Position numbers and translations under genes: made by a program. 64,000 nt of DNA from Kribbella turkmenica (GTDB lineage Bacteria > Actinomycetota > Actinomycetes > Propionibacteriales > Kribbellaceae): assembly GCF_004348725.1 (NCBI RefSeq), contig NZ_SMKR01000008.1:1-64000 (forward strand). The letters run 5' to 3'. Of the stretch, positions 1-7,682 are shown piece after piece. The notes beneath the pieces were generated by a model that did no database searches, was not told where the DNA came from, and saw nothing but the letters and a program-made list of their open reading frames with translations. How positions within the stretch are numbered: the first letter of the stretch is position 1; each line of letters opens with the position of its first letter.

Positions 1-2
1 CA

Positions 3-155
3 CCGTTCTTCACCGCGCTGGACAGCTGGGTGAACCTGAACCTGGTGGAGACGCGGACGTTTCCCGGCGGCGTGGTCCTGACCAGGTACGAGACAAGACC
101 AGCGGCAAGATGCTTCGGCTCCGGGAGCCCTTGCGCGAGTCCGGTGGACGGGTGA
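3..155 (+). CDS. 3' end of a gene, probably RibD/DHFR-like reductase family (partial)
   Basis: An open frame runs in from the left edge and stops at 153-155. Its visible part includes LNLVETRTFPGGVVLTRYE, which resembles the last beta strands of RibD C-terminal/dihydrofolate-reductase-family proteins (LVETRTF followed by GVVLLRY). About 18 residues follow that do not look like the family, so the natural stop may have been lost. The family call rests on a short tail only. The rest of the gene lies outside the window. Confidence 0.4.
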   Translation, partial: PFFTALDSWVNLNLVETRTFPGGVVLTRYETRPAARCFGSGSPCASPVDG

Positions 156-233
156 GGTGGCGGCCGAAAGTCTCGCTGCCCCTGGACGCCGACGGCGGCT
201 CGGCGCACACTCCCTGGCATCGTGTAAGGGGTC

Positions 234-279
234 GACGCGGGCATCGACCTCAGGCTCCCGAGGCCTCGACGCCCGCGTC
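234..279. other. Inverted repeat in a gene-free stretch
   Basis: Arms GACGCGGGC (234-242) and GCCCGCGTC (271-279) flank a 28-nt loop that itself contains a shorter CCTC/GAGG stem. It lies between the end of the partial gene and the end of the SnoaL-like gene, so a bidirectional terminator is possible, but there is no T tract. Nothing else was recognised between 156 and 370. Confidence 0.35.
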
Positions 280-371
280 ACGACACCCGACAGCGCCGCG
301 CAGATGGCAGCTGCATGGTTCCGCGCTCGATTCGTTGCCACGGTCGTGCCCATATCGGCCAGCGGGCGCTC

Positions 372-409
372 TTTGGCATGAGCGCGCGGAATGCGGCAAG
401 TGCGTGCGG
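372..409 (+). repeat. Cassette-region repeat, copy 1
   Basis: Contains ATGAGCGCGCGGAATGCGG followed by CAAGTGCGTGCGG. It matches the second half of the shared repeat (GGCATGAGCGCGCGGA, then CGCGGCA). It lies just beyond the stop of the SnoaL-like gene, on the left border of the array. Confidence 0.6.
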
Positions 410-441
410 TTACCCCGCTGCCGTCGAGAGAGCTGGCATGG

Positions 442-885
442 TCAGGGCACCATTCCGAGCCGGGCGGCGACCCCGGTCGCGTCGAAGTACGACCGCTCCT
501 CGATGATCAGACCGTCGGGTGCGAGCCGCCAGAAGGTGCCCGACTCGAAGGAAATTGCTTGAGCCGTCGCGGGCAGCTCACCGCCCGGCATCTCCAGTGG
601 CCCGGCATTGACCCCGCTCACTCCCAGCTCGACGGCGACCCGGTCGCCGACCGCGATGGCAGGGCGAAGCTGCCGCCACTGCATGTCGGGGAACGCACGC
701 AGGACGCTCTTCTGCACGTTCTCGATGGCCCCCCGGCCCTTCGAGGGTTCCGGAAAGAACGGGTCGTAGATCACGCCGTCCTCGGCGAAGAGTGCGACCC
801 ACGCGTCCATGTCGCGGGCGTTGAAGGTGTCCACGTATCGGCGTGCCAGTTCCTCTCCCGTGGCTGCCAGGTGATCCTGCGTCAT
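442..885 (-). CDS. SnoaL-like / NTF2-fold protein
   Basis: The product is 147 aa, the usual size for SnoaL-like polyketide-cyclase-fold proteins. The N-terminal pattern LARRYVDTFNARDMDAWVAL, then DPFFPEP and KGRGAI, is the typical alpha helix and first strands of this NTF2-like fold. Members range from cyclases and isomerases to non-catalytic stress proteins, so no substrate is assigned. The ATG at 885 follows a GGAG with normal spacing and is preferred over an upstream in-frame ATG at 996. The gene diverges from a LuxR-type regulator at 990 across about 100 bp, which suggests the regulator may control it. Confidence 0.75.
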   Translation of the reverse strand: MTQDHLAATGEELARRYVDTFNARDMDAWVALFAEDGVIYDPFFPEPSKGRGAIENVQKSVLRAFPDMQWRQLRPAIAVGDRVAVELGVSGVNAGPLEMPGGELPATAQAISFESGTFWRLAPDGLIIEERSYFDATGVAARLGMVP

Positions 886-989
886 GATCGGCTCCGCTCG
901 TTCGTTGTGGTTGGTTCCTGATGGCCAGCGAACTCCAGCGCCGAGCGGTCCGCCATGCCATGATTCTGGTATCGGGGAGAGGAGGCGGC

Positions 990-2165
990 GTGCCACAGGT
1001 CAGGATCACAGCCGCCGGACGCCACGCAGAACAGGCGGCGCTGGCACGCATCCGTCGGTTGTCGTGTGCCGGCCTCGATGTCGCCGCGTTCGTCAACCAG
1101 ATGAACCCGATTGTGACCCAACGGGTCAGCAATGGAACGGCGACCATCGACAGCCCGTTCTGGTTCACGATCGACCCCGAGTCGCACCTCGTCACGAGCA
1201 TCTACGGCGAGGGCTGTGACATCGATCCGGGCGACTACATGCGGTGGGAGCTTCTCACCGACGACTTCATCAAGACCGCGGACGTCGTGCACAGCCCGCG
1301 CGGCGTCCTGACGTTGCACGAAGCCACGGGTGGCCATCCCGAGCGCAGCCCGATCTACGTCGAAGTCATGATTCCCCATGGCATGGCGCAAGAGCTCCTT
1401 GTCGCGCTGCGATCCGCCAACGGTGAGAACTGGGGTACGACGCGCCTGAATCGTGCACCGGGTGACCCGATGTTCTCGGAGCACGAAATCAGCTTCATGG
1501 CGGCCGCCGCGCCCTTGATCGCCGAGGGGGTCCGTCGGGGGCTGCTCGTCGGGGAGGCCACCGAACCGGAGCGACTGGACGCACCCGGACTGGTCGTCCT
1601 GACGGTCGGCGGCGAAGTGGAGTCAATGAGCCCTGGTGCGGAGGAATGGTTCTCGTTCCTGCCTGACGACGACGGCTGCCAGGACGGTGTGCCAACGAGT
1701 GTTCTCGCGGCCGCGGCCGCGGCGCTGCGAGAGGCCGAGGGCAGCGGCGCCGGGGGCGTCTCGGCGGTTCGGGTACCGATGACGAACGGACGCTGGGCCG
1801 ACGTCCAGGGTGCGGTCACAGGCGCAAACAAGGACTCGAAAGTCACGGTGATCATCCAGCAGGCTCACCCCAACCGCATCGCTCCACTGCTGATGTCGAT
1901 CTACGGCCTGACCGTGAGGGAACAGGAGGTGACCCAGCTAATCCTGCGGGGAGGATCCACCACCGATCTCGCTCACGCACTGTCGCTGTCCCCGCACACT
2001 GTGCAGCAGCACCTCAAGAGCATCTTCGAGAAGACCGCCGTCAACAGCCGCGGCGAACTGATCGCCAAGATCTACTTCGACTGCTACGACCTGCGCACCC
2101 ACGACAACCGTGACCGGATACAGGCCGAGCAGCCCATCCGCGGTGGCCCGAAGGTTTCCGCCTGA
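990..2165 (+). CDS. LuxR-family transcriptional regulator
   Basis: A 391-aa regulator with a C-terminal LuxR/FixJ helix-turn-helix at about residues 310-370 (GLTVREQEVTQLILRGGST, then LSLSPHTVQQHLKSIFEK). The remaining 300 residues show no receiver or Walker motif; a GAF/PAS-like sensory region is plausible but was not identified by motif. The GTG at 990 has GGAGG at 981-985; in-frame ATGs at 921 and 960 lack a clear ribosome site. The gene diverges from the SnoaL-like gene at 885. A copy of the region repeat starts about 13 nt after its stop. Confidence 0.75.
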   Translation: MPQVRITAAGRHAEQAALARIRRLSCAGLDVAAFVNQMNPIVTQRVSNGTATIDSPFWFTIDPESHLVTSIYGEGCDIDPGDYMRWELLTDDFIKTADVVHSPRGVLTLHEATGGHPERSPIYVEVMIPHGMAQELLVALRSANGENWGTTRLNRAPGDPMFSEHEISFMAAAAPLIAEGVRRGLLVGEATEPERLDAPGLVVLTVGGEVESMSPGAEEWFSFLPDDDGCQDGVPTSVLAAAAAALREAEGSGAGGVSAVRVPMTNGRWADVQGAVTGANKDSKVTVIIQQAHPNRIAPLLMSIYGLTVREQEVTQLILRGGSTTDLAHALSLSPHTVQQHLKSIFEKTAVNSRGELIAKIYFDCYDLRTHDNRDRIQAEQPIRGGPKVSA

Positions 2166-2177
2166 AGCACCGCGCGC

Positions 2178-2220
2178 GACCATCGGCACGAACGCGCGGA
2201 ACGCGGCAGATCCGTGCGAA
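2178..2220 (+). repeat. Cassette-region repeat, copy 2
   Basis: This near-complete copy reads CATCGGCACGAACGCGCGG followed by AACGCGGCAGATCCGTGCG. It lies 13 nt after the LuxR stop and 23 nt before the stop of the convergent gene ending at 2243. It is one of the best copies for a consensus. Confidence 0.7.
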
Positions 2221-2242
2221 CCGGGCGGGCCGCTCGGGTCAG

Positions 2243-2953
2243 TCAGCCGAGCGCCGCCGACGTACGCCCTGTGGAGTGGCAAACGGGGCACTGGAAGATG
2301 CCGAAAAGGTCCAGCAGCTGTTTGGCAACCTGCGGTCGCCGGTGGGTGGTTGCAAGGTCGTAGGCACGTGCCTCGCTACCTGTGAGCTGGCCTGGGTCGC
2401 ATGGCGCAACCGTCGTCTGTCCCACGGAACCGTCGCCGAACTGCTTGACGTGCGCGGCCGAGGTTTCGAAGCCGATGACGAGTTGCTCGTCGCAGCCGGG
2501 GCACGCGAATTCCAGCTCCTGATCCGCTAGGGCGTCTAGGCGCGTCGCCCATACAGAACCGCTTTCGGTTGCGAGGACGGCTTGTGCTCGGTAGATGAAG
2601 TCGGTGTCGTCGGCGGCAAGCGGCACCAGTCCCTCGGCCACTTCACGCAGCGTCCGGATCGTGTCGGCGTACCGGGTCCGAACGGCCGCTGGCTCCTCTG
2701 GGCCGTCGGTTGATGCCACGATGCAGGTGGCCAGAAAGAGGGGCTCGACGAAGCCGGACGGATCCTGGCGTGCCGCCAAGTCTGCCAGCCGGGGCAGCGC
2801 GGCGTAGCTGGCGCTGTAAACCGTGCCTTGGTGACAAAGCCGCGACCATAGTTCGTCCCAGATGGTGCGATCTTGCGTGTCGCCACGTCTAAGGAGCGCT
2901 TCGACGGGCCCGGCCGTGCCGTAGGCATCTCGAAGTGAGGTCCAACTCGTCAT
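2243..2953 (-). CDS. Unrecognised protein with two CxxC motifs
   Basis: A 236-aa protein of no function I can name. It begins MTSWTSLRDAYGTA, has a helix-rich middle, and carries two CxxC pairs in its C-terminal half (CPGC near residue 155 and CPVC near residue 223) that could form one split zinc-ribbon site. The ATG at 2953 is chosen because AGGA lies nine bases upstream; the ATG at 2962 overlaps that site. The gene occupies the module between repeat copies 2 and 3 and points against the neighbouring genes. Confidence 0.6.
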   Translation of the reverse strand: MTSWTSLRDAYGTAGPVEALLRRGDTQDRTIWDELWSRLCHQGTVYSASYAALPRLADLAARQDPSGFVEPLFLATCIVASTDGPEEPAAVRTRYADTIRTLREVAEGLVPLAADDTDFIYRAQAVLATESGSVWATRLDALADQELEFACPGCDEQLVIGFETSAAHVKQFGDGSVGQTTVAPCDPGQLTGSEARAYDLATTHRRPQVAKQLLDLFGIFQCPVCHSTGRTSAALG

Positions 2954-3014
2954 GCGGATCATCCTGACAGCGACTCGCCTCGCCCGACACCACACGCCGG
3001 CGAGGAGACGTCCT

Positions 3015-3060
3015 GAATTCGGCAGTTGACAGCGCGGATCGCGGCATGAGCGGACGGATA
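3015..3060 (+). repeat. Cassette-region repeat, copy 3
   Basis: Reads TTCGGCAGTTGACAGCGCGG, then ATCGCGGCATGAGCGGACGG. It carries both halves of the repeat, with the CGGCAGTTGA variant of the first box. It lies between the start of the gene at 2953 and the divergent methyltransferase start at 3150. Confidence 0.65.
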
Positions 3061-3149
3061 CTCCACGGGAAAAGCGGTGGTGACTGATTTGCCCTACTGA
3101 TGTACTGGCGTGCCACCGTGGGTCTGCCAAGTTGACGGAGGTGGTCGTT

Positions 3150-3905
3150 GTGACGGGCTATGACGCGCTTGCCGAGGTGTACGAGTGGCTTATCTCGGAC
3201 GCGAAGTTGACTCCCGCCGAGTTCGCGGCGGCGTTCGATGACGTCATCGGTCTGCTTCCGCCAAACGCTCACGTTCTCGATAGCTCATGCGGTACCGGGC
3301 AACTGGCTGTAGGTCTCGCTGGTCTCGGCATGCAGGTTGTCGCGAGCGACGCCAGCGCAGTGATGATTCGTCGGACTGAAAAGCTGGCTGTGGAGCTAGC
3401 TGCATCTTTACGGACAGTTCGAGCCGGCTGGCACGAGTTGCCCGACCATTTCGACGACGCCAGCTTCGACATGGTGTTCTGCGTCGGCAACTCCTTGCAC
3501 CATGCCGAGGGCGCGAGCGGCAGGTTGGCCGCACTGGAGTCGATGTCACGCCTACTGCGTCCTGGAGGACGCTTGGTTCTCACCTCCCGGACTTGGGAAC
3601 TCGTGCGCGCTGGCGGCTCCCGGCTGGACATCCGTGACCAACTGGTCCGCCGAAATGGCCGCGATGCCCTCGTCATATATCGCTGGGAGATTGCGCCGCA
3701 CTGGGAGCAGGAGCACCACATCGAGATTGCTGTCGCGCGAGTCGACGCGGATGGGTCGGTCCTTGTCCGCTCGGAACTGTTGTCGTGCTGGCCCTACCGA
3801 TACGACGAACTCGGTTCTGAGTTGCACAGCGTCGGACTAAGGGTCGAGAAGAGCACGTTCGACCCGGAGGTCGAGGGTTACATGGTGATCGCGACCAAGG
3901 CGTAG
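3150..3905 (+). CDS. Class I SAM-dependent methyltransferase
   Basis: A 251-aa methyltransferase. Motif I is VLDSSCGTGQLAVGLAGLG at about residues 45-63, the acidic end of the next strand is VVASDAS, and the post-motif II/III region is DMVFCVGNSLHH followed by LLRPGGRLVLTSR. The substrate cannot be read from the sequence. GTG at 3150 is taken as the start because GGAGG at 3136-3140 gives nine-base spacing; the upstream TTG at 3132 would place that site inside the gene. It is the only gene between repeat copies 3 and 4. Confidence 0.8.
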   Translation: MTGYDALAEVYEWLISDAKLTPAEFAAAFDDVIGLLPPNAHVLDSSCGTGQLAVGLAGLGMQVVASDASAVMIRRTEKLAVELAASLRTVRAGWHELPDHFDDASFDMVFCVGNSLHHAEGASGRLAALESMSRLLRPGGRLVLTSRTWELVRAGGSRLDIRDQLVRRNGRDALVIYRWEIAPHWEQEHHIEIAVARVDADGSVLVRSELLSCWPYRYDELGSELHSVGLRVEKSTFDPEVEGYMVIATKA

Positions 3906-3961
3906 GCACCGGCATGTAGTTACGCCAGGCCAGGCCGCGGTCACCGCCACCTTCGCGCACG

Positions 3962-4003
3962 CTCATCGGCTGAGCGGACGAGCGGACGAGCGGACGAGCG
4001 CCG
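3962..4003 (+). repeat. Cassette-region repeat copy 4 with GAGCGGAC tandem expansion
   Basis: CTCATCGGCTGAGCG is the start of the shared repeat. It is followed by 3.6 perfect copies of the 8-bp unit GAGCGGAC (3972-4000) in place of the usual second half. The tandem run looks like slippage within the repeat. From 4004 to 4147 nothing coding is apparent. Confidence 0.6.
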
Positions 4004-4147
4004 TACCCTCGGTTTCCTAGACGAGGGTGTCAACCATCAGGTGGCACCGAACCGTCAAGCATCAACTGGCAGACGACATGACACGGTGCGAGGAGCAAGT
4101 GTCCTCCGACGGTTGATGCGTGACACTCGTCCGCCACGTGATGTGCG

Positions 4148-4185
4148 ACAGTCGGAAGCCCGGATCGCGGCAGATCCGGAAGTTG
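4148..4185 (+). repeat. Cassette-region repeat, copy 5
   Basis: Core CGGATCGCGGCAGATCCGG (4161-4179) is a perfect CGGATC/GATCCG hairpin with a 6-nt GCGGCA loop, preceded by ACAGTCGGAAG. It lies about 105 bp upstream of the next start codon. Confidence 0.65.
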
Positions 4186-4290
4186 CTGCCTTGGTCCGAT
4201 GGGTTGAGGTTCGGTCTTGGATCTTGTAAATCATCGGCGTGCCTGTCATGCCAGGCTGGACAGTCCGGGAGCGTTGAGAACGGGAGCGAC

Positions 4291-4710
4291 ATGCTGGAAG
4301 ATCTGCACGCGGAGATTGCCCGACAGGGCGGGTATGACGATGGATCTGGACCGGAGCCTGTTGTCAGTCTGGAGCTGTTCTTCGACGGGAACGAAGATCC
4401 TGCATCGATTGGTTGCAACCTGTCGGACCACCCTGGCCCTGCGCGGTTCTACGAGGTTCTGAGCGCGATGCGGGACCGCCCCGAGGTTCACAGCGTCTGG
4501 GTAGGTGTCTCCGAGGTGATGGACCCAGACGATTGGCCCTTCAGCGATCACGTGTACGTCGTCACCACGGCCTCGCCGACCGATGTCGGGTCGTGGGCAG
4601 TCGCGCTCAGTCCGAACGCGCCAGGGGACGATTGGTGGAACGGTGCACCTCCGCTACAGCAGGTCGAAGTCCCACCTGACTCCCGCCTCGTTACTCTCTG
4701 GTGGGATTGA
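4291..4710 (+). CDS. Unrecognised small acidic protein
   Basis: A 139-aa acidic, Trp-rich protein with no signal peptide or membrane segment. It begins MLEDLHAEIARQGG, has SLELFFDGNED near residue 30, and ends in a PPLQQVEVPP...LVTLWWD tail. The size and composition suit a cytoplasmic immunity or stress protein, but I do not recognise the family. The ATG at 4291 follows GGGAG with good spacing. It is the only gene between repeat copies 5 and 6. Confidence 0.55.
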   Translation: MLEDLHAEIARQGGYDDGSGPEPVVSLELFFDGNEDPASIGCNLSDHPGPARFYEVLSAMRDRPEVHSVWVGVSEVMDPDDWPFSDHVYVVTTASPTDVGSWAVALSPNAPGDDWWNGAPPLQQVEVPPDSRLVTLWWD

Positions 4711-4841
4711 GCCAAGGTATGAGGTGCTCGCTGACCTCGGCGTGATCGTGCGCGTCGCAGCAGATCCTGCAGAACGAACCACGATTCTCGCGGCCAGCTC
4801 GCCGAAACGATCGAAGGAGTCGACACTCGCCCCGGAGCACT

Positions 4842-4880
4842 GACATCGGCAGTTGAGCGCACTGTCGGCGGCAAATCCAG
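4842..4880 (+). repeat. Cassette-region repeat, copy 6 (diverged)
   Basis: GACATCGGCAGTTGAGCGC is a clear first half. The second half is only approximate (CTGTCGGCGGCAAATCC). It lies 132 bp after the preceding stop and ends about 37 bp before the next start. Confidence 0.55.
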
Positions 4881-4916
4881 ACGTGACGCGTGCACCGATT
4901 GGGCAGGATCGGCTAG

Positions 4917-5291
4917 GTGCTGATCAAGGTACTGACGGTTCATGACGACGAACCGGCGATCGTGGAATGTGAGACGCCGGTGGGCAATCTGACAGCGCGG
5001 TGGCGGGGTGAGGAGCTTCCAAGCGCTGACGAGACCCACGATGTGGAGGTGGAGACTGTCGGCCCCCTGGTCTGGGGCGAGAACCTTAAGGTCTCCGCCG
5101 GATTTGCGCGAACAGAGGATGAGACGTCATTGATCGGCCTGGTCGAGGACGTCGAGGGTGCTGTAGTCACGCTACGAGTGAGCGACTCCATCCTTCTTCT
5201 TGAGGCAGATGGGGAACCGCCCCTTGGCGTTCTCGGCAAGATGGCCTCGGTGCGACCGCGTGAGTTCGAACTTTGGCCAACAGGTATCTGA
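4917..5291 (+). CDS. Unrecognised small beta-rich protein
   Basis: A 124-aa protein starting with GTG (VLIKVLTVHDDEP). It is acidic and made of alternating hydrophobic strands (AIVECETPVGNLTARWRGEE and later GAVVTLRVSDSILLLE), which suggests a small beta barrel or immunity-protein-like fold. No family recognised. GGCAGGA at about 4903 gives a suitable ribosome site. Its stop is nine bases before repeat copy 7, the tightest gene-repeat spacing in the region. Confidence 0.55.
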   Translation: MLIKVLTVHDDEPAIVECETPVGNLTARWRGEELPSADETHDVEVETVGPLVWGENLKVSAGFARTEDETSLIGLVEDVEGAVVTLRVSDSILLLEADGEPPLGVLGKMASVRPREFELWPTGI

Positions 5292-5299
5292 GCACGCCC

Positions 5300-5340
5300 T
5301 GACATCGGCATGAGCGCGCGCGGACAGCGGCATGAGAGGA
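5300..5340 (+). repeat. Cassette-region repeat, copy 7
   Basis: TGACATCGGCATGAGCGCG is followed by CGCGGACAGCGGCATGAGAGG. The first half is perfect and the CGGCATGAG box occurs twice. It directly follows the stop at 5291. Confidence 0.65.
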
Positions 5341-5400
5341 CGTGACGGATCGCCCCCGGGGTGGTTGTGCCAACGTCAGCCAATCCATGATGCTTCCGGC

Positions 5401-5916
5401 ATGAGCGACGAACTACCGCGGTTTCCATACCACCCCGACCCTGTCGCCACGGGATCTGTTGTTGAATCTGCGGAGGTGTGCGAGCGATGCGGTAAGGCTC
5501 GTGGGTTCGTGTACGCCGGCCCGGTGTACGCCGTCGAGGAGGTCGAGTTCCTCTGTCCGTGGTGCATTGCGGATGGGAGCGCTGCCGATCAGTTCGATGC
5601 GGACTTCACGACGGCGGATGGCGCGCCGAGTGACGTACCGGCGGCGGTCCTGGAGGAGATCGTGCGTCGGACTCCGGGCTTCGCGGGGTGGCAGCAGGAA
5701 CGCTGGATGTTCCACTGCGCCGACGGCGCGGAGTTCCTCGGTCGAGCTGGCTGGGAAGAGGTGTCAGCGTTGCCTGGCGCGGTGGAGTCGCTCCGCTTGG
5801 ACGGAGGTTGGGACGACGCGGCGATGCGGAACCTTAGTGCTGACGGAGACCTGACGGGTTACCTCTTCCGTTGTCGCCATTGCGGGCTTGGGCTGGCGTA
5901 CGCGGACTGCACGTAG
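5401..5916 (+). CDS. CbrC / UPF0167 family protein
   Basis: A 171-aa protein with the hallmarks of CbrC/UPF0167: LPRFPYHPDPVATGS at the N terminus, CERCGKARGFVYAGPVYA, CPWCIADGSAA, and a final CRHCG pair. The conserved Cys pairs suggest metal binding. In E. coli, cbrC is linked to colicin E2 tolerance, but the biochemical role is unknown. The ATG at 5401 gives the canonical N terminus; the ribosome site is weak. It lies alone between repeat copies 7 and 8. Confidence 0.8.
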   Translation: MSDELPRFPYHPDPVATGSVVESAEVCERCGKARGFVYAGPVYAVEEVEFLCPWCIADGSAADQFDADFTTADGAPSDVPAAVLEEIVRRTPGFAGWQQERWMFHCADGAEFLGRAGWEEVSALPGAVESLRLDGGWDDAAMRNLSADGDLTGYLFRCRHCGLGLAYADCT

Positions 5917-5991
5917 TGCAGCCTGCTCCCCTGAGCTGGCTTGCCGTCGGCTTCGACGGTGGCTCCGGTGGGCAGCGCATCCAAGCGTCAC

Positions 5992-6038
5992 CTCACATCG
6001 GCAGTTCCGAGCTTCACGATCAGCGGCAGATGAGGGCG
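5992..6038 (+). repeat. Cassette-region repeat, copy 8 (diverged)
   Basis: TCACATCGGCAGTTCCGAGC followed by TTCACGATCAGCGGCAGATG. Both boxes are recognisable with an altered middle. It ends about 7 nt before the stop of the minus-strand ankyrin gene. Confidence 0.5.
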
Positions 6039-6044
6039 TTGGAT

Positions 6045-6362
6045 CTACGCTTCCCGCGCAGGGAAGGCTTCCATCAGAGAGACCGCAAGCCAGTGGCCAC
6101 CGAGCAAAGCCATGTGGAGAGCAGAGCCCACCCCGCCGCCTACAGGCGATGCAAGTGGATCTGCGCCTCGGGCGAGGAGGTACGCCGTGACGTCGACGTG
6201 AAGCGGTTCGCCGGTCTGAGTGTGTCCATCGATTTCGACATCGACCGCGTGCTGGAGCAAGGTCAGACCGCCATCGATCTCTTCGACGTCGACACCGCCA
6301 TCGAGCAGCTCCCGCAGCCTCGGCAGGTCCTCGTTCTCGACGGCAAGATGTGCAGGTGTCAT
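6045..6362 (-). CDS. Small ankyrin-repeat protein
   Basis: A 105-aa protein with about three ankyrin-type units: TPAHLAVENEDLPRLRELLD, then GLTLLQHAVDVEID, then VTAYLLARGADPLA and ALHMALLGGHWLAVSLME. Such units mediate protein-protein contacts; no enzymatic motif is present. An AGGAAGGG site precedes the ATG at 6362. It occupies the module between repeat copies 8 and 9 and points left. Confidence 0.7.
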   Translation of the reverse strand: MTPAHLAVENEDLPRLRELLDGGVDVEEIDGGLTLLQHAVDVEIDGHTQTGEPLHVDVTAYLLARGADPLASPVGGGVGSALHMALLGGHWLAVSLMEAFPAREA

Positions 6363-6439
6363 AACCCTTCCTCAGGTTGGCGCCGAAGTGGTATCTGCCT
6401 AACACACTTGGACGACGTTCGCCGCGGTAGTCGCGGCCT

Positions 6440-6478
6440 TGTCGGACGCCTCTGTCCCGATCGCGGCAGATCCGTGCG
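6440..6478 (+). repeat. Cassette-region repeat, copy 9
   Basis: TTGTCGGACGCCTCTG then CCGATCGCGGCAGATCCGTG. The second half is intact and the first is diverged. It lies between the ankyrin gene start and the stop of the next minus-strand gene. Confidence 0.6.
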
Positions 6479-6494
6479 TCGCACTGGCAAAGGC

Positions 6495-6917
6495 CTACCT
6501 GCGACGGAAGAACCATCGTCGGGGCGAGGACGCATGAGCCGGCGCTGAGACTACTGCTGGGATGCCTGCCGGTGAGTAGACCTCTTCCTGCTCCTGGTCG
6601 TACAGGACGATTCCGCGACGTCTGGCGACCTCGGTGCAGTACGGGATCGACTCGCTCAGCGAACGTAGGCCAAGCGAGAAGACAAACAGCGGCCCGGAGG
6701 CGTTGGCGATCAGCGGACCATCCGCCCACGGAGAGTCCTCGCTCCGGTCTTCTGTGATGTCGGGCCACCGAGCAAGCAACTCCTCGACGTAGCCACGGAT
6801 CGCGTCTGTCGGTGGGTCGTCCTCGCTAACCGAGGACTCCAACTCCTCGAAAATCCGCGCAGCGTCGTCGGCGCTGGCCGGCACCGGCCCATCCCAAGCC
6901 ACCAGAACCCATGACAT
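6495..6917 (-). CDS. Unrecognised protein of the MSYDLxVWxG-like actinobacterial type
   Basis: A 140-aa acidic protein beginning MSWVLVAWDGPVPASADDAA. This resembles a widespread uncharacterised actinobacterial group that starts MSYDLAVWEG; the resemblance is from memory and not verified. No motif, signal or membrane segment is visible. The start at 6917 is chosen from that N-terminal pattern; ATG at 6941 is an alternative, and neither has a strong ribosome site. It lies between repeat copies 9 and 10. Confidence 0.5.
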   Translation of the reverse strand: MSWVLVAWDGPVPASADDAARIFEELESSVSEDDPPTDAIRGYVEELLARWPDITEDRSEDSPWADGPLIANASGPLFVFSLGLRSLSESIPYCTEVARRRGIVLYDQEQEEVYSPAGIPAVVSAPAHASSPRRWFFRRR

Positions 6918-6957
6918 GACCAAGCATGCTAGAGCATCCATCGTGAACCGGCCTCGA

Positions 6958-6991
6958 CCCGGTATGAGCGCGCGGAACGCGGCAGAAGCGG
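6958..6991 (+). repeat. Cassette-region repeat, copy 10
   Basis: GGTATGAGCGCGCGGAACGC followed by GGCAGAAGCGGG. The first box is lost apart from GGTATGAG and the second half is intact. It is positioned between the minus-strand gene at 6917 and the macro-domain pseudogene at 7019. Confidence 0.65.
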
Positions 6992-7018
6992 GCGTTCTGA
7001 GCGTCGTAGCATCGGGCC

Positions 7019-7623
7019 ATGAGCGATGATCGTGAGCGGCCCACGCTCCTCTTGGTCGACCTCGATAAGTCACTTGCCGACACTGGCGAACAGCCTTCGC
7101 TGAGTGGTCCGCGCGTGTGAAGGTCAGCACTGCACCCATCGACTCGGTCCTTGGTGAAGTCGACGCCGTCATCACCGCCGGCAACAGCTACGGCGAGATG
7201 AGCGGAGGGGTCGATCGCGCGGTCGCCGCAGCACTCCCCGGGGTCCAGCGCGCCGTCTGGGCACACATGGCAGAGCGCCACCTCGGCTACCAGCCGGTCG
7301 GAACCGCTGATGTGGTGCCGACGGGATACGACAAATGTCGTTGGCTCGTGTACGCGCCGACCATGCGCGTCCCAAGGCCGTTAACGCATGGTCGCGATAT
7401 CGCCGTGCACGACGCGTTCTGGGCGGAGTTGGTGGCGATCAGCAGACACAACGCGAACAGTGAGGCCGACCGGATCTCCGCCGTGGCCTGCCCGGGCTTC
7501 GGCACTGGTTACGGTTAAGTTCGCCCGGAGCGTGCAGCGGAACTGATGGCGACCGCCTACCGCTTCTGGCTTGCCCCGGCCGGAGTCCGGATCGCAGCAC
7601 GAGAAGCACTCCTGCAGAGCTGA
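7019..7623 (+). pseudogene. Macro-domain (ADP-ribose-binding) protein, frameshift plus nonsense
   Basis: Conceptual translation gives a macro domain: VDAVITAGNSYGEMSGGVDRA, then APTMRVP and ACPGFGTGYG. Two lesions are visible. First, a one-base loss at about 7082-7084: the N-terminal frame from ATG 7019 (MSDDRERPTLLLVDLDKS) reaches a stop at 7118, whereas shifting one base restores W-R-T-A-F-A-E-W-S-A-R-V-K straight into the domain. Second, TAA at 7516-7518 right after GTGYG, beyond which the same frame continues VRPERAAELMATAYRFW to a stop at 7621. Macro domains bind or hydrolyse ADP-ribose conjugates. The intact downstream frame could at best give a truncated 133-aa protein from GTG 7117. 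Confidence 0.7.
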
Positions 7624-7643
7624 GGACCTGCCAACACACAACC

Positions 7644-7682
7644 GCTGATCGGCTGACAGCACCGGATCGCGGCAGATCCGGT
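7644..7682 (+). repeat. Cassette-region repeat, copy 11
   Basis: CTGATCGGCTGACAGCAC then CGGATCGCGGCAGATCCGG. Both halves are present and the second is the perfect 6-bp-arm hairpin also seen in copy 5. It lies 20 bp after the macro pseudogene. It is the last clear copy in the window. Confidence 0.65.

Noticed and set aside
4041-4229. Small open frame between repeats 4 and 5
   Set aside because: It overlaps repeat copy 5, has no ribosome site and an Arg-rich shadow composition.
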